Positions 49,965 to 63,222 of a DNA stretch of 64,000 bases are shown here, one piece after another. The position numbers and the translations under genes are program-made. This DNA is from Thysanoteuthis rhombus (taxonomy: Eukaryota; Mollusca; Cephalopoda; Oegopsida; Thysanoteuthidae), in contig OY735218.1 in assembly GCA_963457665.1 (NCBI GenBank), positions 42,457,530-42,521,529 of the forward strand. Direction: 5' to 3'. How positions within the stretch are numbered: position 1 is the first letter of the stretch; each line of letters starts with the position of its first letter. Under the pieces are notes generated by a model. It was not told the origin of the DNA. It made no database searches and saw nothing but the letters and a program-made list of their open reading frames with translations.

Positions 49965-50265
49965 AATAGGACTGAAAATCTCAACATTTACTCCTCATTA
50001 CAGCTAAAAAAACGTTTTGTCAGTTTTTTGTTCCTCCTAAAGAGGTTTTAGTTAAGAGTTCAATTTTCAATGTAAGTTTATACTAAATTGGTTCTTTAGT
50101 TTTTGTTCAGCAGCATTTATGCTTCTTTTTTTAATTCAACTTTTTGTAGTGATCACTGCCTAAAAAAAGGCAAGAGAAGTGACTTAGCTATTGAATTCCC
50201 CTTCTTTCCATCTTCCAATTGATTACTACAAATATGCTATGCCGCTAAAAGACAGTTATCATAAA
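49965..50265 (+). repeat. 430-bp repeat family, central part
   Basis: Covers GACTGAAAATCTCAACATTT, TTCTTTAGTTTTTGTTCAGC and AGACAGTTATCATAA. The left end and last 40 bases are missing. Confidence 0.6.
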
Positions 50266-50763
50266 TATTAGGATGAATTGTCTCGTGTGAAAAAGACTGC
50301 ATCAATTATATAGGATGAGGGTAATATAATTAATCCATGATTATGGATTATTTAGTTCTAAGTGTATTTCTAATTGTATTGGTAATAAACATCAAAATTT
50401 TGCCAAATTGAACTTTAACTTAATGAAATATCAACTGCAAACATATCTTTCATTGTTCCTTTCATGTCTTGGAATTCTCTGATGGAAGAGATTTTTTATC
50501 ATAATTAATTCTATCATACATGCAATTTGTGACTTGGGCAAAAATGGCTGACATCTAAATAATTTAATTCACAGCCTTAAAAAAATTCTGACAAGCAATA
50601 AAAAATGAGTTTATACTTTAAATCTGTCCTTGAAATGAACGGAAGTTGATTTTCTCTTTTCAAATCTATTTTGTTTTGGCAAAAGAATGTGTTAGATTGA
50701 CATGATTGTGATGTTCATCATAGTTTTGTTCATATAATCCTGATGTGTAACATGGAAAAATGG

Positions 50764-51195
50764 GTCAGTAGAAACCGTAATGTTACTGACATCTTTTGGC
50801 AGCATGTTGGGAGACAATCAATTGAAAAATTGGAAAAAGGGGTGATCAATGAATAAGTGACTTACCTCACCTTTTGTTGGGCAGTGATCATTAGAAAGGT
50901 CAGAATTTTCAAAAGTGCGTGAATGCTGCTGGACACAATCTGAAAGATCACTTTGACAGTGAACTTACATTGCAAATTGAACACCCGACTAAAAATCTAT
51001 TTGGAGGGGGGAATTTTCAAGAAATGAAAAAGATGTTTTCTCTAGACATAATAAGGGGTGAATGTTTACATTTTTAGCCCTTTTGCTCCATTGGTGTGGC
51101 CAGTATACATGATGCATACATACATACATATATAGCCAGACCAACTTGAAAACTGAAAAAAACCTATGATGACAGTTTTGGTTGATGTTTTCTAA
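50764..51195 (-). repeat. 430-bp repeat family, full-length copy
   Basis: Plus-strand view starts GTCAGTAGAAACCGTAATGT and ends GTTGATGTTTTCTAATA. It has TAGCCAGACCAACTTGAAAA near 51135. Non-coding. Confidence 0.75.
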
Positions 51196-51839
51196 TAAGT
51201 ATTCTAAATTTGGATCCTTGAATAATTGGGCAAAAGCTTTTGCCTTTTATTGTTGTGTATTATGTTTGCCTGATACATACATTGCTTTGATATGCATAAT
51301 AGCTTCGATTGAAAGAATGTATTTTATAATGTTCAATGATTAAGTTGATATTACAAATATATCTTTTTGAATTACCAAAATACAAATGCTTTTCTTCAAA
51401 CCGAGTTTTCTTGATGGGTAGGTTTACACAAATTTTACAGATATATGAGGTTTTGTTTGTGAGAATATTATTATAGGAGGAAAAAATGGCTTGGTATCAA
51501 GATTCATTAGTCTTTGAATGTTTTTTATATTTCACTTCACACCCAGCTTCCCTACTCTCTAGTATAGTGTTTAATCAGTAACAATCATCACAAAATATTT
51601 GTTCTTTACAAAAAAAAAATCTTTTAAAATTTCACAAATGAAAAAAATTTTTTCAAGTGAGCTGGCTGATTAGAGTTCATGAAAGATTTGTTCTGTGAGC
51701 ACCTGCCATAGAGCAAACCTAGTTTTGCAAGTCATTGATAGTGAGTTTATTCCACACTGGGTGCTCTATGAATTTTAGCTTAATCTGAAAAAATCTCTAG
51801 CATATCTCATAATCAGCTAAAAAGTATCTGTTTTAAGTG

Positions 51840-54248
51840 TTCAAGAATGTCACCAAGAAAACAATACTGTGCATTGACACTTACAATGTCAGGACACTCT
51901 CCATAGACCTGCACCTAACAGATCTTGAAAATATAATAAAAATTAGGAGACCCTTAGAAAAACCAATTGAACTAAACAGCTCTGAAAGAGGTACAAAGTG
52001 AGCATCATTCAAGTTTATACTCCCGCTTCACAGTTAATTAAGGAGATAGACAACTTCTATAACAACTTAAATTCTATACTCTAAGAAACAAAAAAATACT
52101 TCAATATAATTCTGGGAGATTTCAATGCCCAAGTAGGAGAAGACGATGAAAGATGTGTCAGATACAGAATGAGAGGAGTGAAGATCTTGTTCATTTTGTA
52201 ACAGAAAATGACTTCAAAATCATGAACACCTTCTTCAAGAAGAAAGTCACTAGAAAGTAAACTAAGGGGAGCCCCAATCATGAAATCAAGAACAAAATAG
52301 ACTATGTACTTGTGGACAAAAGTGACACCGTCAAAGATATTTAGGTACTGAATCAAGTAATTGTTGCAAGCGACCATTGAATAATAAGATGCAAAATTCA
52401 AATTAACACCAAGATAGAATGCAAGAAAATGTTCCACACCAAACTGCAAACAAAGCATAGAAAAAGAGCTCACCTGACCATTCAAGCTGGATCTGAGAAA
52501 CAAATAGAAACTCCTCACAAAACCAGGAGAGAACATTGAGCTCAGCCACAGTATAACAACCTCTTTAATTGAAGTCACCAATATGTTTAAGCCACAGAGC
52601 AACCATAAGTAAGTTCTTAGAAAAGACCAAGAATCTCATGGAAAAACATAGAAAGCTCAAGCCACCACCAACAACAAGAGAAAAAATCAAAGCATTAGAC
52701 CTGAACAAAAGCATACAGAAGAAACAAAAAGAAGATAAGAAAAGATACACAACAGAAATCATCAAAAGCATTCTTGAAAAAGTTAAGAGATTAAAAACTA
52801 TTGAAAAATCTCTGGGTATAGGAAGAAAACAAATGACCACTGTACTAAAAGTAAATGGAGACCTAACAACAGATAGAGACTGAATTGTCAAAGGAGTCAG
52901 AGGAATGAACAGGACACATGTTGAGAGTTATCAGTTCAAGGATTTCCCTGAAGTTACACTGTCACAAGTAAAGCAAGCCATCAAACAGGTAAAAAAGAGA
53001 AAGGCACCTGGACCCAATACCATCACCATCAACCTACTCAAAAAGCCGTAAAGTTATTACTAGGAAACTAGCCACTATATTCAACTTATACCTCAAAGTA
53101 AAGTCCCAGAAAATTGAAATACTGCAATCATAATGCTGTTATATAAAAAAGGAAATCTGAAAGACTTCAATAACTACAGACCAATAAGCCTATTCAACTG
53201 CATCTACAAACTCTTTACCAAAGTTATTACCAACCAAATCACCAAAATGCCAGATGAAAACAAACCACTAGGAACAAGCTGGATTCTGAAAAAGCTGCTT
53301 CACCGTCAACCATCTCAATTCAGTTAACCAACTAAAAGAAAAAAACAGCAGAATATAGAATGCCACTTGCTGTAGCATTTGTAGACTTTAAGATGGCCTT
53401 TAACTCAGTGGAAATACCTAAAGTCACTGTTGCTATTGTACAACAAGGCATAGACCCTGTATTTGTCAGAGTATTGTGACATATCTACAGACTCAGCAGT
53501 TCTTTCATCATGTTTCATAACAACTCTTAGCCTTTCCAAATAGAAAAAGAAGTGAGGAAAGGTGATACTAGCTCACCCAAACTCTTCAAACTCTGTCTTG
53601 GGATTGTCTTACAAAACCTAGACTGGGAAAACAATTGAATCAGAATAGACAGTGAGTACCAAAGTAACATTAGATTTGCTGATAGTATTGTCCTTTTTGC
53701 TAAAACCTTTCATAATTGCTAGATGAAAATGAAGAAAGCACAAAGCTGGTCTCCACGTGAACTTCAGCAAAATGAATGTCGTATACAATGAATATGTTGA
53801 GGACAAGGATACAACAATTAAAATCAAAGATGCAGAACTAGAGAAACTAGACCATTACATGTACCTAGGACAACGGATCTCAATAAGATTTTCAAAAGAA
53901 GGAGAGATCAAGCAAAGAACCATATTAGGTTGGTAAGCTTTCAGTAGAGCAAATTCAACAGTCAAAAACAAGAAAATCCTGCCAGTCCTGAAAAGAAGCA
54001 TATGCAACCAACACATCATCCTGCTAGTCACCTATGGAGCTGAAATATGGAATCTATCCAAAAGATTGACCCTCAAACTTGAAACTATGCAATAGGCACA
54101 GAATAAAATCATGCTCAACCTCATATGGAGAGATCATGATGGCACAGTATTTTAGAGAAAAGACACGTGTCAGTGATGCCCATGTCTGGCAAATCTTGGG
54201 GAAGATCAATGTCCAATAAGAGACTAAAAGGCTGGTGATGATGATGAC
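51840..54248 (+). pseudogene. Nearly full-length but dead RTE-type LINE
   Basis: The longest RTE copy. Near 51860 the translation begins with an endonuclease-like ILCIDTYNVRTLS, close to the usual TYNVRTLS start of RTE endonucleases. FWEISMPK near 52110 is the decayed GDFNA-type motif. The linker region stays open for 104 codons around 52570-52880. Reverse transcriptase follows: NYRPISLFNCIYKLFTKV near 53175, VAFVDFKMAFNSVE near 53370 (motif A with the second acidic site changed to N), EVRKGDTSSP near 53550, and IRFADSIVLFAK near 53660, where the DD catalytic pair has become DS. It ends at about 54248 in GATGATGATG. Many stops and frameshifts make it inactive. Confidence 0.85.
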
Positions 54249-54344
54249 TGTTGAAACTATCACACATCATTGTGTTTTAGCTACAAAAGACCAGATAGCA
54301 TCGATGGCCACTAAATATATATAAATGTATAAGAGGATCAAAAT

Positions 54345-54511
54345 CAGAGGCATAATTAGAGATTTGGGAAATTAGGAGGTGTTGGGGCTTGGCTACTGGA
54401 GGGGCCATGTCCAAGATATAGTGAGATTGATCCACAGAAATGCAGGCGGTTAACTACTATTCATAAAGCTTTTAAGGCCCTACCTCTCTCTACCCTTCAG
54501 CTACATCTCTG
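54345..54511. mobile_element. Possible hAT-like MITE
   Basis: The segment begins CAGAGGCATAATTAGAGA and ends TTCAGCTACATCTCTG, an imperfect inverted repeat with CAGAG ends. The flanking 8-mers ATCAAAAT and GAAAAAAT agree at six of eight positions, which could be a decayed target duplication. It is non-coding and about 167 bases long. Confidence 0.4.
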
Positions 54512-56643
54512 GAAAAAATATTAGTTTCCAAAAGAAATTGACTGTTTTGCTAAATCATTAATTACAGCAGCAGTTGTCAAATTTGATGTTTTTTTTCTTT
54601 TTGATTGGCCTGTCATCAATTTATGTGTGTTGACATTCTGTCAAACCTTTCCTTTTATTAAAGAATACAACATTAACTTCGAAGAGCCCTTTTTGTTATC
54701 ACAGCTTCTCAAACAACCAGTGTGAAAGAGAAGAAAATATTCATTTAAATCTACTTCCAGCTCTCTTAATGCTTCCTTCCTAAAATATCTTTTGCTTCAT
54801 TTTAAAACTTCATACCTAATGATACCCAGCAGTATGTATTTTTCCACTAAACTTTTGTGTTTTAAGTAATCTTTGAAGGAATGTAGCAGTCTAATACTGA
54901 GTGTTTGATTTGCATATAATCTCTAACTTGGATGTTTTATGTAAGATTGATCTCGCAAAAAGGATCAAATCCAATTCTATAGCTGTTCTGCCACTCTTTT
55001 CTCTCCAACTCTCCATGCCTGTAATAGCAGAATTATTTTTGAAGTTTTTAGATGAAGCATTCCAAAATAATCTAATAATACCAAGTTTTGCAGATAGAAT
55101 CCGAGAGATAATTGGAATGAATCTATCGATAAAAGAAGCAGAAATTGAGCCAGAGGGCAAAAAGCTTTGAAAAATCACAAACACCACTGTTGCTTCATTT
55201 TGAAATCATTATTGAAGCATACTTTCAAATTATGATTCAATTGTGGGATCACAGGGTGCATATAGCATTTATTCAGAAAGTAATTACTCCATAGCTGTAT
55301 ATATGTTGCCTTAATTGAAGCAATCAATTCTGGTTGATAATTTAATTCCTCAGTCAAAATGGGGAACCTTTGAAATTGAATTAAAGGTAAAAATTTACAT
55401 TGAAACTGTAATTAATTTATACCTATGCAAAGTAGATTAGTTTTTATAATCCATTTTAGTGTGTTTATTATTGCTAGCTGGGAGCTAGTTAATTACTCAG
55501 AGAAATCTCAATTAGTGAAGAGAGATGATTATTGCTCAGGAACACTTTATCATTCTGCTTGACGGAGTTAATTACTACTGGCCTTGATCTCAGCATAAAT
55601 AATCTGTATACCTATATATCTATCATACAATGTTTTCAGTATTCCGATGGAAGAAATTTCTCCAAAGAAAATATTCATGTATATACTTCTGACAATAGTC
55701 ACAAAAATACGTTGACTTTACTGTTATAAGCCATTTAACTGTTCTTGAATCTACTGATGTATATTAGAATATACTTTCCTCAGCCAGAATATTGTCACAT
55801 ATAACTTGTAAGTTGTTGAGTAGAGTAGAAAGGTTGTGAGATAGTGACTTGCTTAGTTTTGTGCAGGTAATGCCAACTTCAGAAATACTTATGTCAAAAT
55901 TGTATTTTATATTTTCATGATAATTGTTAGTGAGTGAATAGAATCATAGGTGTCTCCTGGGGGGTGGGGTGATTGTTCCTCCTGAATCATGCCTTTCCAT
56001 CTATGGTGAGGGGGGTTGATAATTGGAACCTTATAGTCAGTAAAGGATACTGATTCTGTACAATTGTTTTATGTAACCCCTACTTAATGTACCCAGATGA
56101 ATAACTGACAATATTCTTCATTGATACTAAGATATATTCAAAATATATCATTTTGCCCCCCCCCCCCAGGAAATATATGCTTTCTCCCCACCCCACCTCT
56201 AGAAAAGTGTGAGTGGATATGTATGAATTATGAAAGTATTATACAATCTGGCTGATGTCCAATTGAAGGCAGAAAGAAAAAGCTTAACAATGCAATCCAT
56301 GAGGGATCCAAAGCCCCCCCCCCCAAAAAAAAACAGAAAGAAAGCGGAAGCACCCCACTCAAGAATCTTAAATCTGTAATGTGCAGGCCAGAGGTGTAAC
56401 AAGGGGGAGTTGAGGAGAATGGACAGTCATCCCTGGGCACAGGTATCAAGGGGTGCAAAATATCCTCTGGCCTATAATGCTTGATGATTAACAATTATGC
56501 TGTTTTTGTCCCTGGGTTCCGTCTTGGCCCCGGACACTGTCTTTGTCTCTGGGTGCTGTCCTTGCAGGGCACTGAGAACTCTTGCTACACGACTGCTGCA
56601 GGAAAGTCATTATTAAGACATGCTTTTCATTAATAACCATTAT

Positions 56644-56674
<31 letters not shown>

Positions 56675-56937
56675 ATTAGAGTTGGTACATATTTTTCAAA
56701 ATAGAATCTTTTAAAATCAGTTTACTCTAAATTTCTGGCCTTATTCTTGAACTTATACTTAAACCTCTTATACTTAACTCATGAATTTGTTACCAAAGGA
56801 TATTTGCTCTACCCTGGCCATAACAGTGTGTATGTATGTGTGTGTGTGTGTGCGTGTATATTTTGAGAGCAGTTACTTATAAATGCATGCTATATTAAAC
56901 ACTTATATCTTTATTTCTTTCAATTTCTTTATTATAG
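54512..56937. other. Unassigned sequence with possible MITE ends
   Basis: CAGAGGTGTAACAAGGGGGA near 56391 and CTTGCTACACGACTGCTG near 56580 could be the decayed inverted ends of another hAT-like element, without a clear target duplication. The frame at 54901-55170 (89 codons) has no recognised motif. Confidence 0.35.
56646..56675. repeat. (TG)n microsatellite
   Basis: CGTGTG repeat of about 30 bases. A second one follows at 56828-56855. Confidence 0.85.
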
Positions 56938-56985
56938 AGTCCTAATGTACCTCCAACAATAAACTTGGAGAACTATGTATATTAG
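56938..56985 (+). CDS. Weak candidate terminal exon (short open tail after a good acceptor)
   Basis: A long pyrimidine tract (TTTATTTCTTTCAATTTCTTTATTATAG) ends at 56937 and is followed by 15 open codons reading SPNVPPTINLENYVY and then TAG. The polypyrimidine tract and tidy stop make a 3' terminal exon conceivable, but such a short frame arises often by chance in AT-rich DNA. No protein family is recognised, and I see no close polyadenylation signal that I would rely on. Confidence 0.12.
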   Translation, partial: SPNVPPTINLENYVY

Positions 56986-57263
56986 ACCTTATCTTTCTTT
57001 CTATCCATCCATCTTCTGTCTGTCTGTCTGTCGGTCAGTCTGTCCACAAAATAACTGAATAGATTTGGGGATGGATCTACGAAATCTTTTGATTGAGTAA
57101 GTGTACAGCAGAGGTATGCACTCTCTTTCGTCTTACTTTAGTGTGACAGAAACCAACAAACAAACAAATAGATAGGAAAGTCACATGAGCTTTTATATAA
57201 GATGATAAGCTGAACAGAATCCTAAAGTTTGTAACCCCTAAATTCAAACAGACAGACAGACAG

Positions 57264-57266
57264 ACA

Positions 57267-57330
<64 letters not shown>

Positions 57331-57362
57331 CATATGCATATACATATACATATACATATATA
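57264..57362. repeat. (TA)n / (CATATA)n microsatellite
   Basis: TA repeat passing into TACATATACATATGCATATA units, preceded by (ACAG)n at 57250-57263. Confidence 0.85.
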
Positions 57363-58079
57363 TTTGTATTGTCCTTGGTGTCTACTGGTATCATAAAAAT
57401 CATAAAAAATACATACAACAAAGGAATGAAATAAAAATTGATCATATATGTATATATATATACGTACAATATGTATAATACATTAACAGAGACTATGCTG
57501 TCATTTTTCAAACTGTTAGATAAAAATTTCATGAAACAGATTTATGACAGATTTGCACTTGATATTTTTGCAATGTATATAAAAATAAACACTTGATCAG
57601 AATTCGTCCGGATCAAGCACAAAGAAGCTTAGTTTGGAGGAAACAGCAATGCTCATGATGAGCGTAAACTTTTTCTTTCAGTTTTTATCGAAATCATTCC
57701 TGCTGAATCTGACATTCATAATTTTGGCAGATTTACTAATCCTCAAAAATGTTGATGCTGTCTTTTTGAGTTAATTGATTGTAAAACGAGAAAATCAGGA
57801 ATTTATGGTTTAGAATTTATCCATGAAAAGATAAAAAGAAATGGAAATTTTTTTTCAAGAAACAAACAATTCGTGATCAGACGAAAATTCTAAAATAAAT
57901 TTTATCAAATTATTTTGTTGATTTTGATTATCAGATCTACTCCCCATCCAAATAAAAGGGAAAATAAAATAAGCATATTTTTATTGGAGAAATTTGCATT
58001 TCACTTTGCTTTCTCTCTCTGTGAGCTGATGCCAAAGCTTTCCTAATAAAATAAGATTTTCTTATATTTTCACTATGGG

Positions 58080-58150
58080 CCTCTGAGGGTTGGGGGGGTG
58101 AAGTCAGTGCATTGCGCCGGGGGGGGGCTTTAAAGAGTCAAGAGGGGGTC
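58080..58150 (+). other. Cluster of guanine runs
   Basis: GGG, GGGGGGG, GGGGGGGGG and GGGGG runs lie within 70 bases, enough for a G-quadruplex on the plus strand. Similar long G/C runs occur at 9521, 12557, 56157 and 56314 and may belong to MITE-like ends. Confidence 0.5.
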
Positions 58151-58630
58151 TAAGAGAGTTAAAGGGACCCCAAAAGTTAATCTTCTATTCAATATGCCCA
58201 TTAATAAAATAGGTTGACACTATGTTTACTAACATGCGAATATATTATGGCATGCTACAAGGTTTATAGCAGATAAAAACTGGATGGCTAAAAGATGTGG
58301 GTGTTTGTGTAGTCAGTGTGTATCAGCTTTGCACCACCTCATAAAATTCCTCTCAGTGGTCTTCTATTCTTCTCAGCCACCTTTTGATTGAAGACACCAA
58401 AAGAAACTAATCTTTATGAATCTTCATCTTTTTATTCCTATCTATTATCTCAATGGCACAGATGCTGTTCATTATCATTCAATTTCAGTCCAACTTGATT
58501 AAGAAGAAAAGTCAGACAACAACGCCTATGTGTGAAATTATGGCCTGGATAGAAAATGACTTTGGAGTTGTGTGCACTAATTGAACTTTGGAACATACTA
58601 AACCATTTCTTTTGTTCCACTTTTCTGCAG

Positions 58631-58792
58631 ACTTTACTTCTCAAAAGTCTCAGAAGAAACTCAGTCATAAAAAGTCCTCTCAGGAGGATCAAAAAAAGAA
58701 AAATTGCTGCCATATTTGTGAGTTTCCATTCTTGAGGATCAGAAGGATTCTCCTTCATCTAAAGCTTTGAATATTTCATCAGGTACGTGGCT
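58631..58792 (+). pseudogene. Candidate exon with strong splice signals but no clean reading frame
   Basis: A polypyrimidine tract ending TTTTCTGCAG precedes this 162-base segment and CAG/GTACGT follows it, both good consensus splice sites. The segment reads lysine- and serine-rich in frame 3 (SQKSQKKLSHKKSSQ) with CCHIC, but meets a TGA before the donor. Shifting one base near 58737 gives an open tail reading EDQKDSPSSKALNISS. An internal alternative donor (GTGAGT at about 58718) would leave the first part open. It could be a decayed exon, an exon with a one-base error, or a terminal exon ending at the TGA. I do not recognise the protein. Confidence 0.25.
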
Positions 58793-58802
58793 TAAAGTAC
58801 CC

Positions 58803-58842
58803 CTGTGTGTGTGTGCGTGTGTGTGCGTGTGTGTGTGTGTGT
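58803..58842. repeat. (TG)n microsatellite
   Basis: TG repeat with two GCG interruptions, directly downstream of the candidate donor site at 58793. Confidence 0.85.
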
Positions 58843-61267
58843 TATTTATCCTTTTATTTATTCATTTATTTAAATACATGCATATATGTGTAAGTGTGAA
58901 AGAAATTGAAACAGTAAAGCATGACACAAAAAAGAATGAAACAAAAGATAATGATGACCCTCAAAAGTAGTTTCAATGTACACATTCTCTTTCTCTCACC
59001 GCTGGTGCCTCTTTCTCTTTCTGTCATCACTAGTGCCTCTCTTTCTCTGTCTCTCTCCATGTGTGTCTCTTCCTCTCACTCACATTCAAATGTACATATA
59101 TATACATTGGAGTATCAGTATATTTATATCTATCGGACTTGTTTTGAGGGTCTAGTAGCTTGAAATCAATTTAGCTTTTTTCTCAGTGAAGATCGGATAA
59201 AAAAATTTTTAATTTTTTGTCTCTTTTTTTTTTTGCATTATTTATTCCAGTGTTATAATTCATTGCATTTTTTCATCCCAATTTTTGTATTTTAGATTTT
59301 TTCATTTCAAGTTCATTTAGTCAATAAAATAAATATTGTGTCCCTGTCAAGCAGCAAGCCAAAAGACAAACAATATCATTAAAAAAAGACCATGGAATAA
59401 TATTTTGGCAGAGAAAAGTAGAAATAATGGAGATTAACAAAAGGAACAGAAAGGAAATATTTTAGAAGGAGACAAAAAAAATTACAACAAGTATTTTTTC
59501 AATTTAATATGGATGGAGATAGAAGAAACTGAACTAAAATGAGATCAACTCTGATAGAAGAATTAGAGTTTTCAGGTATCATGTGTTCAAGCTAATTTAA
59601 TAAACTGTTCACATTTTCATAATTCTTAATGAAGATTCTTCAAGAATCCTATTAGTATTACTAAACATAATCAATAATCAACATTTACGCCTATATTTTC
59701 TTCAATAGTCCTGTTCAGCAGGTGAACAAGTAGTGATCTAATCCCCTGCTTCAGAAGCCAAAGGTGTTTGAATTCAAGAAGAGACAACATTTCAAGTTTT
59801 GACTTTTAAGGAAGGCATTTTTGCTTTTAATAACTGGTTCAACAATTTTCCACCAACAACTTAGAGTACATTATATTATGTTATTAATGGTATTCAGATG
59901 GTTTAAATACCTCTATTTTTTCTGTATTCGCGCCATGAAATAAAAGCTAACAAGGTTTAGATACAACCACAAACCAAACAGAACTGATTATTAAACATAC
60001 CTATACATGAGTTTGTAGTGATGCCATAAATTATTAAAAAAAAAAGAACAAATTAATCAAAATATATAAAGAAGTAGATAATAATTTGTTAAAAACACTA
60101 CTTGAAGCTCCACCCAATAAGAGCCTCCAATTTGCAGGATCATCCTATGAGAATCCCAGAAGCCAGTCACATGTCTGGCGCTCATTTTGAAATGCACTCT
60201 TTTTATCCTTGGACACGTTAGTGCTAAAAACCACGCATCCCCCCTCAGTGGGCATTAATATAAACACACATTACCTCAAACAGGAGGCAAACCTATCAAC
60301 AGAAATTATAAGTTACCTCTCAAAACTTTTCACTCTATATGTACTTGAAGACATTAAAACAATATATTTTATTATACACACATTTCTAAATCTTGCAAAC
60401 AAAGACACAATAATATAAAGACTCATACAAGTACAAATACTCCTAATGATATGTATTTTTTTGTTGGATGATTGAAGAATGATTTGTTTGCCCTGAAGGT
60501 TGTATTATGATTTTATCATTGCAATGTAACCTATACGCAGGGAGTCATGTATCATAAGTTCATATACCAAGTAGTCAAATAAAAATTGAAGTAAGATATA
60601 CCTTCATTAACATAATTTTGTCAGCACTATCTTCTTTAACAGTGCACATGCTACAAGAAGAACGAGGTATCGGTTACCATTATACTAAAAGGCATGGTAC
60701 CTCAGATTCCCTACAGTGGTTTGTGTGTAGTTGGCATTTACCAAATATACCAACAGCCCAAATGTAAAAGGAGCCTGCAGTTCTTCAGTTATCAAATTCT
60801 AATATGAACAATCTCCTTGGCATTACAAGCTTTATTTTCACTAATCTATTTGTAAAAACCTTTGTATTTGATGATCTATGATTATGAACAATTGATGTGA
60901 TGGAATATAATAAGTCTTTTTGTATCTCTTCTATTCTTTCAGTATAACCCATCGAAGAAAACTAAAAGTACTTAGTCAACTCATACAAGATAAAGATTAA
61001 TTACCCCATGGAAACAAATACAATACACAATCTTTTTAGTGTGTAGTACCCATACCTGACTCCAAACTGTGAGATGGATCATCCAGAAATATTTATTATT
61101 ATTGATTTCCAGCTGTGAATGATCAAGAATATTCAAGTGTAGTATTATTTTTAATCAAGTCCTAATTCAATAGCCTTGTGCTGGACTTCTTGTAAAAGCA
61201 AGAAATAATATTCGATGTAAACTCCAGTGGAGAATATAGATTTGTGACATGTACTTGGTGATAACAT
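58843..61267. other. AT-rich sequence, nothing recognised
   Basis: A TC-rich patch at 58985-59080 and otherwise no feature. 57363-58079 and 62291-64000 are similar, apart from the TG repeat at 63197. Confidence 0.5.
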
Positions 61268-62290
61268 CCACAAGATTCATCAGTTTTCTCTATCACAGGC
61301 GTCACACTGCCAATATCTCCTGAACTTGTCTAAATCATCCAGCCATTTTATTTTCTGTTAGCCACAGTTTCACTTATGATTTCAGGGGATCCATACTGTG
61401 AGTTGTGATGTCCAGGGGTTGTCAAACATTCTTGTAACATGCCATTTGAGTTCTGTAATAGAATTCATATATCTGACCCTTGTTATTCATCTAATATTCT
61501 GTGCAGTTTTGTGAGATCTCCATGTGATGCCAAGCATGATCTATACTTGGGTGTATTGCATGGTTCTTTGTTTGAGAATCAATCTTTTGGTTAGGTTCTA
61601 CGTTTCAGCTCCACAGGTGACTATAGGGAAGATGCATTGGTTATAGACCTTCCTTTTCAAGACAAATAGGATTTTTTGTTCCTGAATATTGAGTTTGCTC
61701 TACCAAAGCCACGCCGGAGTCTTTAGATATGTTGCAGAACTCTGACGTATATGGGGTTGACTCCTTGTTGTATGACTACATCGATGACTTTGTGAGTAGA
61801 AGACCTTCTTGAAGTCAACAAATGCTACAACAAGAGGCATTTTGTATTCTGCTGCTTCTTCTTTCAGTTGATTCACTGAATAGAAAAGGTCAATGGTCAA
61901 GTATTTCCTTCTGAAACCAGTCTATTCCTGCAATTAGTTTTCATCTAGCATTTTAGTGAATCCGGGATCATTTTTGGTACATGCTGTTGAGTTAGCTGAT
62001 TGATCATAGTTTGGGTTCTCTTCTCCATGTAGTAACATGATGATTGTGGTGTTCCAATCTTTTTGGATTTTACTCTGTTGAAGGCATTCATTGAATAGTT
62101 GGGCTAGTTATCTAGTGATAGCTTTACTAACTTTTTTGAGTAAGTTTATGGTGATGTTATATGGTACAGGTGCCTTTCCCTTTCTTGACTTTTTGATGGC
62201 TTGTTACACCTCCCACTGAGTAATTTCTGGGAAATCTTCAAATTGTAGGCTCATGACTTGCACATCCTGGTCTTTTGCCTGAAGCTAAAA
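61268..62290 (-). pseudogene. RTE-type LINE with an internal deletion
   Basis: Read on the minus strand the order is a linker and early reverse transcriptase (rev. comp. of 62290-61920), then SVNQLKEEAAEYKMPL with VVAFVDFKKVFYS (motif A), then DPIYVRVLQHI. It jumps straight to LNIQEQKILFVLKRKVYNQ and the C-terminal tail. The catalytic DD region that should lie between is missing, so several hundred bases were lost near 61690. Stops are present. The 3' end near 61270 lacks a long (GAT)n tail. Confidence 0.75.
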
Positions 62291-63196
62291 ATCCTGTAAA
62301 TTTTATACTTTGTGAAGAGAAGCATCTCATAATTTTAGTTTTATTAACTGAACCACATTCTCAAGTTGACAAAATAAAACTCCAATTTCTCATATCAGCA
62401 AAATAAGTTTGAATCATTTGCCTTGTATTTTCTTCCAAATGCAATGGATCAATATTTAACCCGAATAAAACTTTGCTGATGTAAAACAAAAAGTTAATTT
62501 TTTGAAAAACAACCTAAAAATCAGATCATAGATGTGTGTGTCTTCCCAATGCACTTTCAGACATTTATGGAAGGCAGGGGAGGAAACAATTGGTGCTGGA
62601 TGTTTTTCAGTGTGTCAGTCAGTCAGTCAGCCAGTCTGTGATGGTCATCACAACTAGATATGTTCGTACATCTAAAAATTCTATTTCAATGTTATATGGC
62701 CTTTTTTAATGTTCATATTGCAAAAATACAAAAACATTATTCAAATTTGATTTTCCCCCAGAAAAATGTATTGTGGTTTCTGCATTGTTGGCCTTTCTTA
62801 ATTCAATCAAGATTTTCACAGATGATGAGAGTTGGGTTTTGTTTGATCTAAACATCTTGGTAGGTCATAATCTTGATAGATTTAGAACTGAGTAATGTAG
62901 TTTTGATCAAACACTACTAAACCTGAAAACATTTACAAACACATACACACACTTATATGTATATGCAGTTGAAGGAGAAAAATGCAATTTATGAATACAT
63001 ATGTATACATGTATGTATATTCTATGCGTGTGGGGAGGGATGTTTGTGCATTGTTTTAAGAATGCTTCAATATTGCTTTGTAAATAGGTTTTGTGCTCCA
63101 CTACTGAAATTTCTATGTTCAAATCTCTTAATACATGAAAATATATTTTATATATAAGTATATGCGACATGAACAGAGATATTTATGTTTCTGCAA

Positions 63197-63222
63197 TGTG
63201 TGTGTGTGTGTGTGTGTGTGTA
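63197..63222. repeat. (TG)n microsatellite
   Basis: TG repeat passing into TATATGAATATA. Confidence 0.85.

Noticed and set aside
52081-52891. Minus-strand frames of 173 and 108 codons
   Set aside because: They lie opposite the RTE element on the plus strand, whose translation shows recognisable retroelement protein. The minus frames are shadows.
56391-56592. hAT-like element with CAGAGGTGTAACAAG and CTTGCTACACGACTGCTG ends
   Set aside because: The inverted match is imperfect and the flanking 8-mers do not agree, so it was not listed as a separate mobile element.
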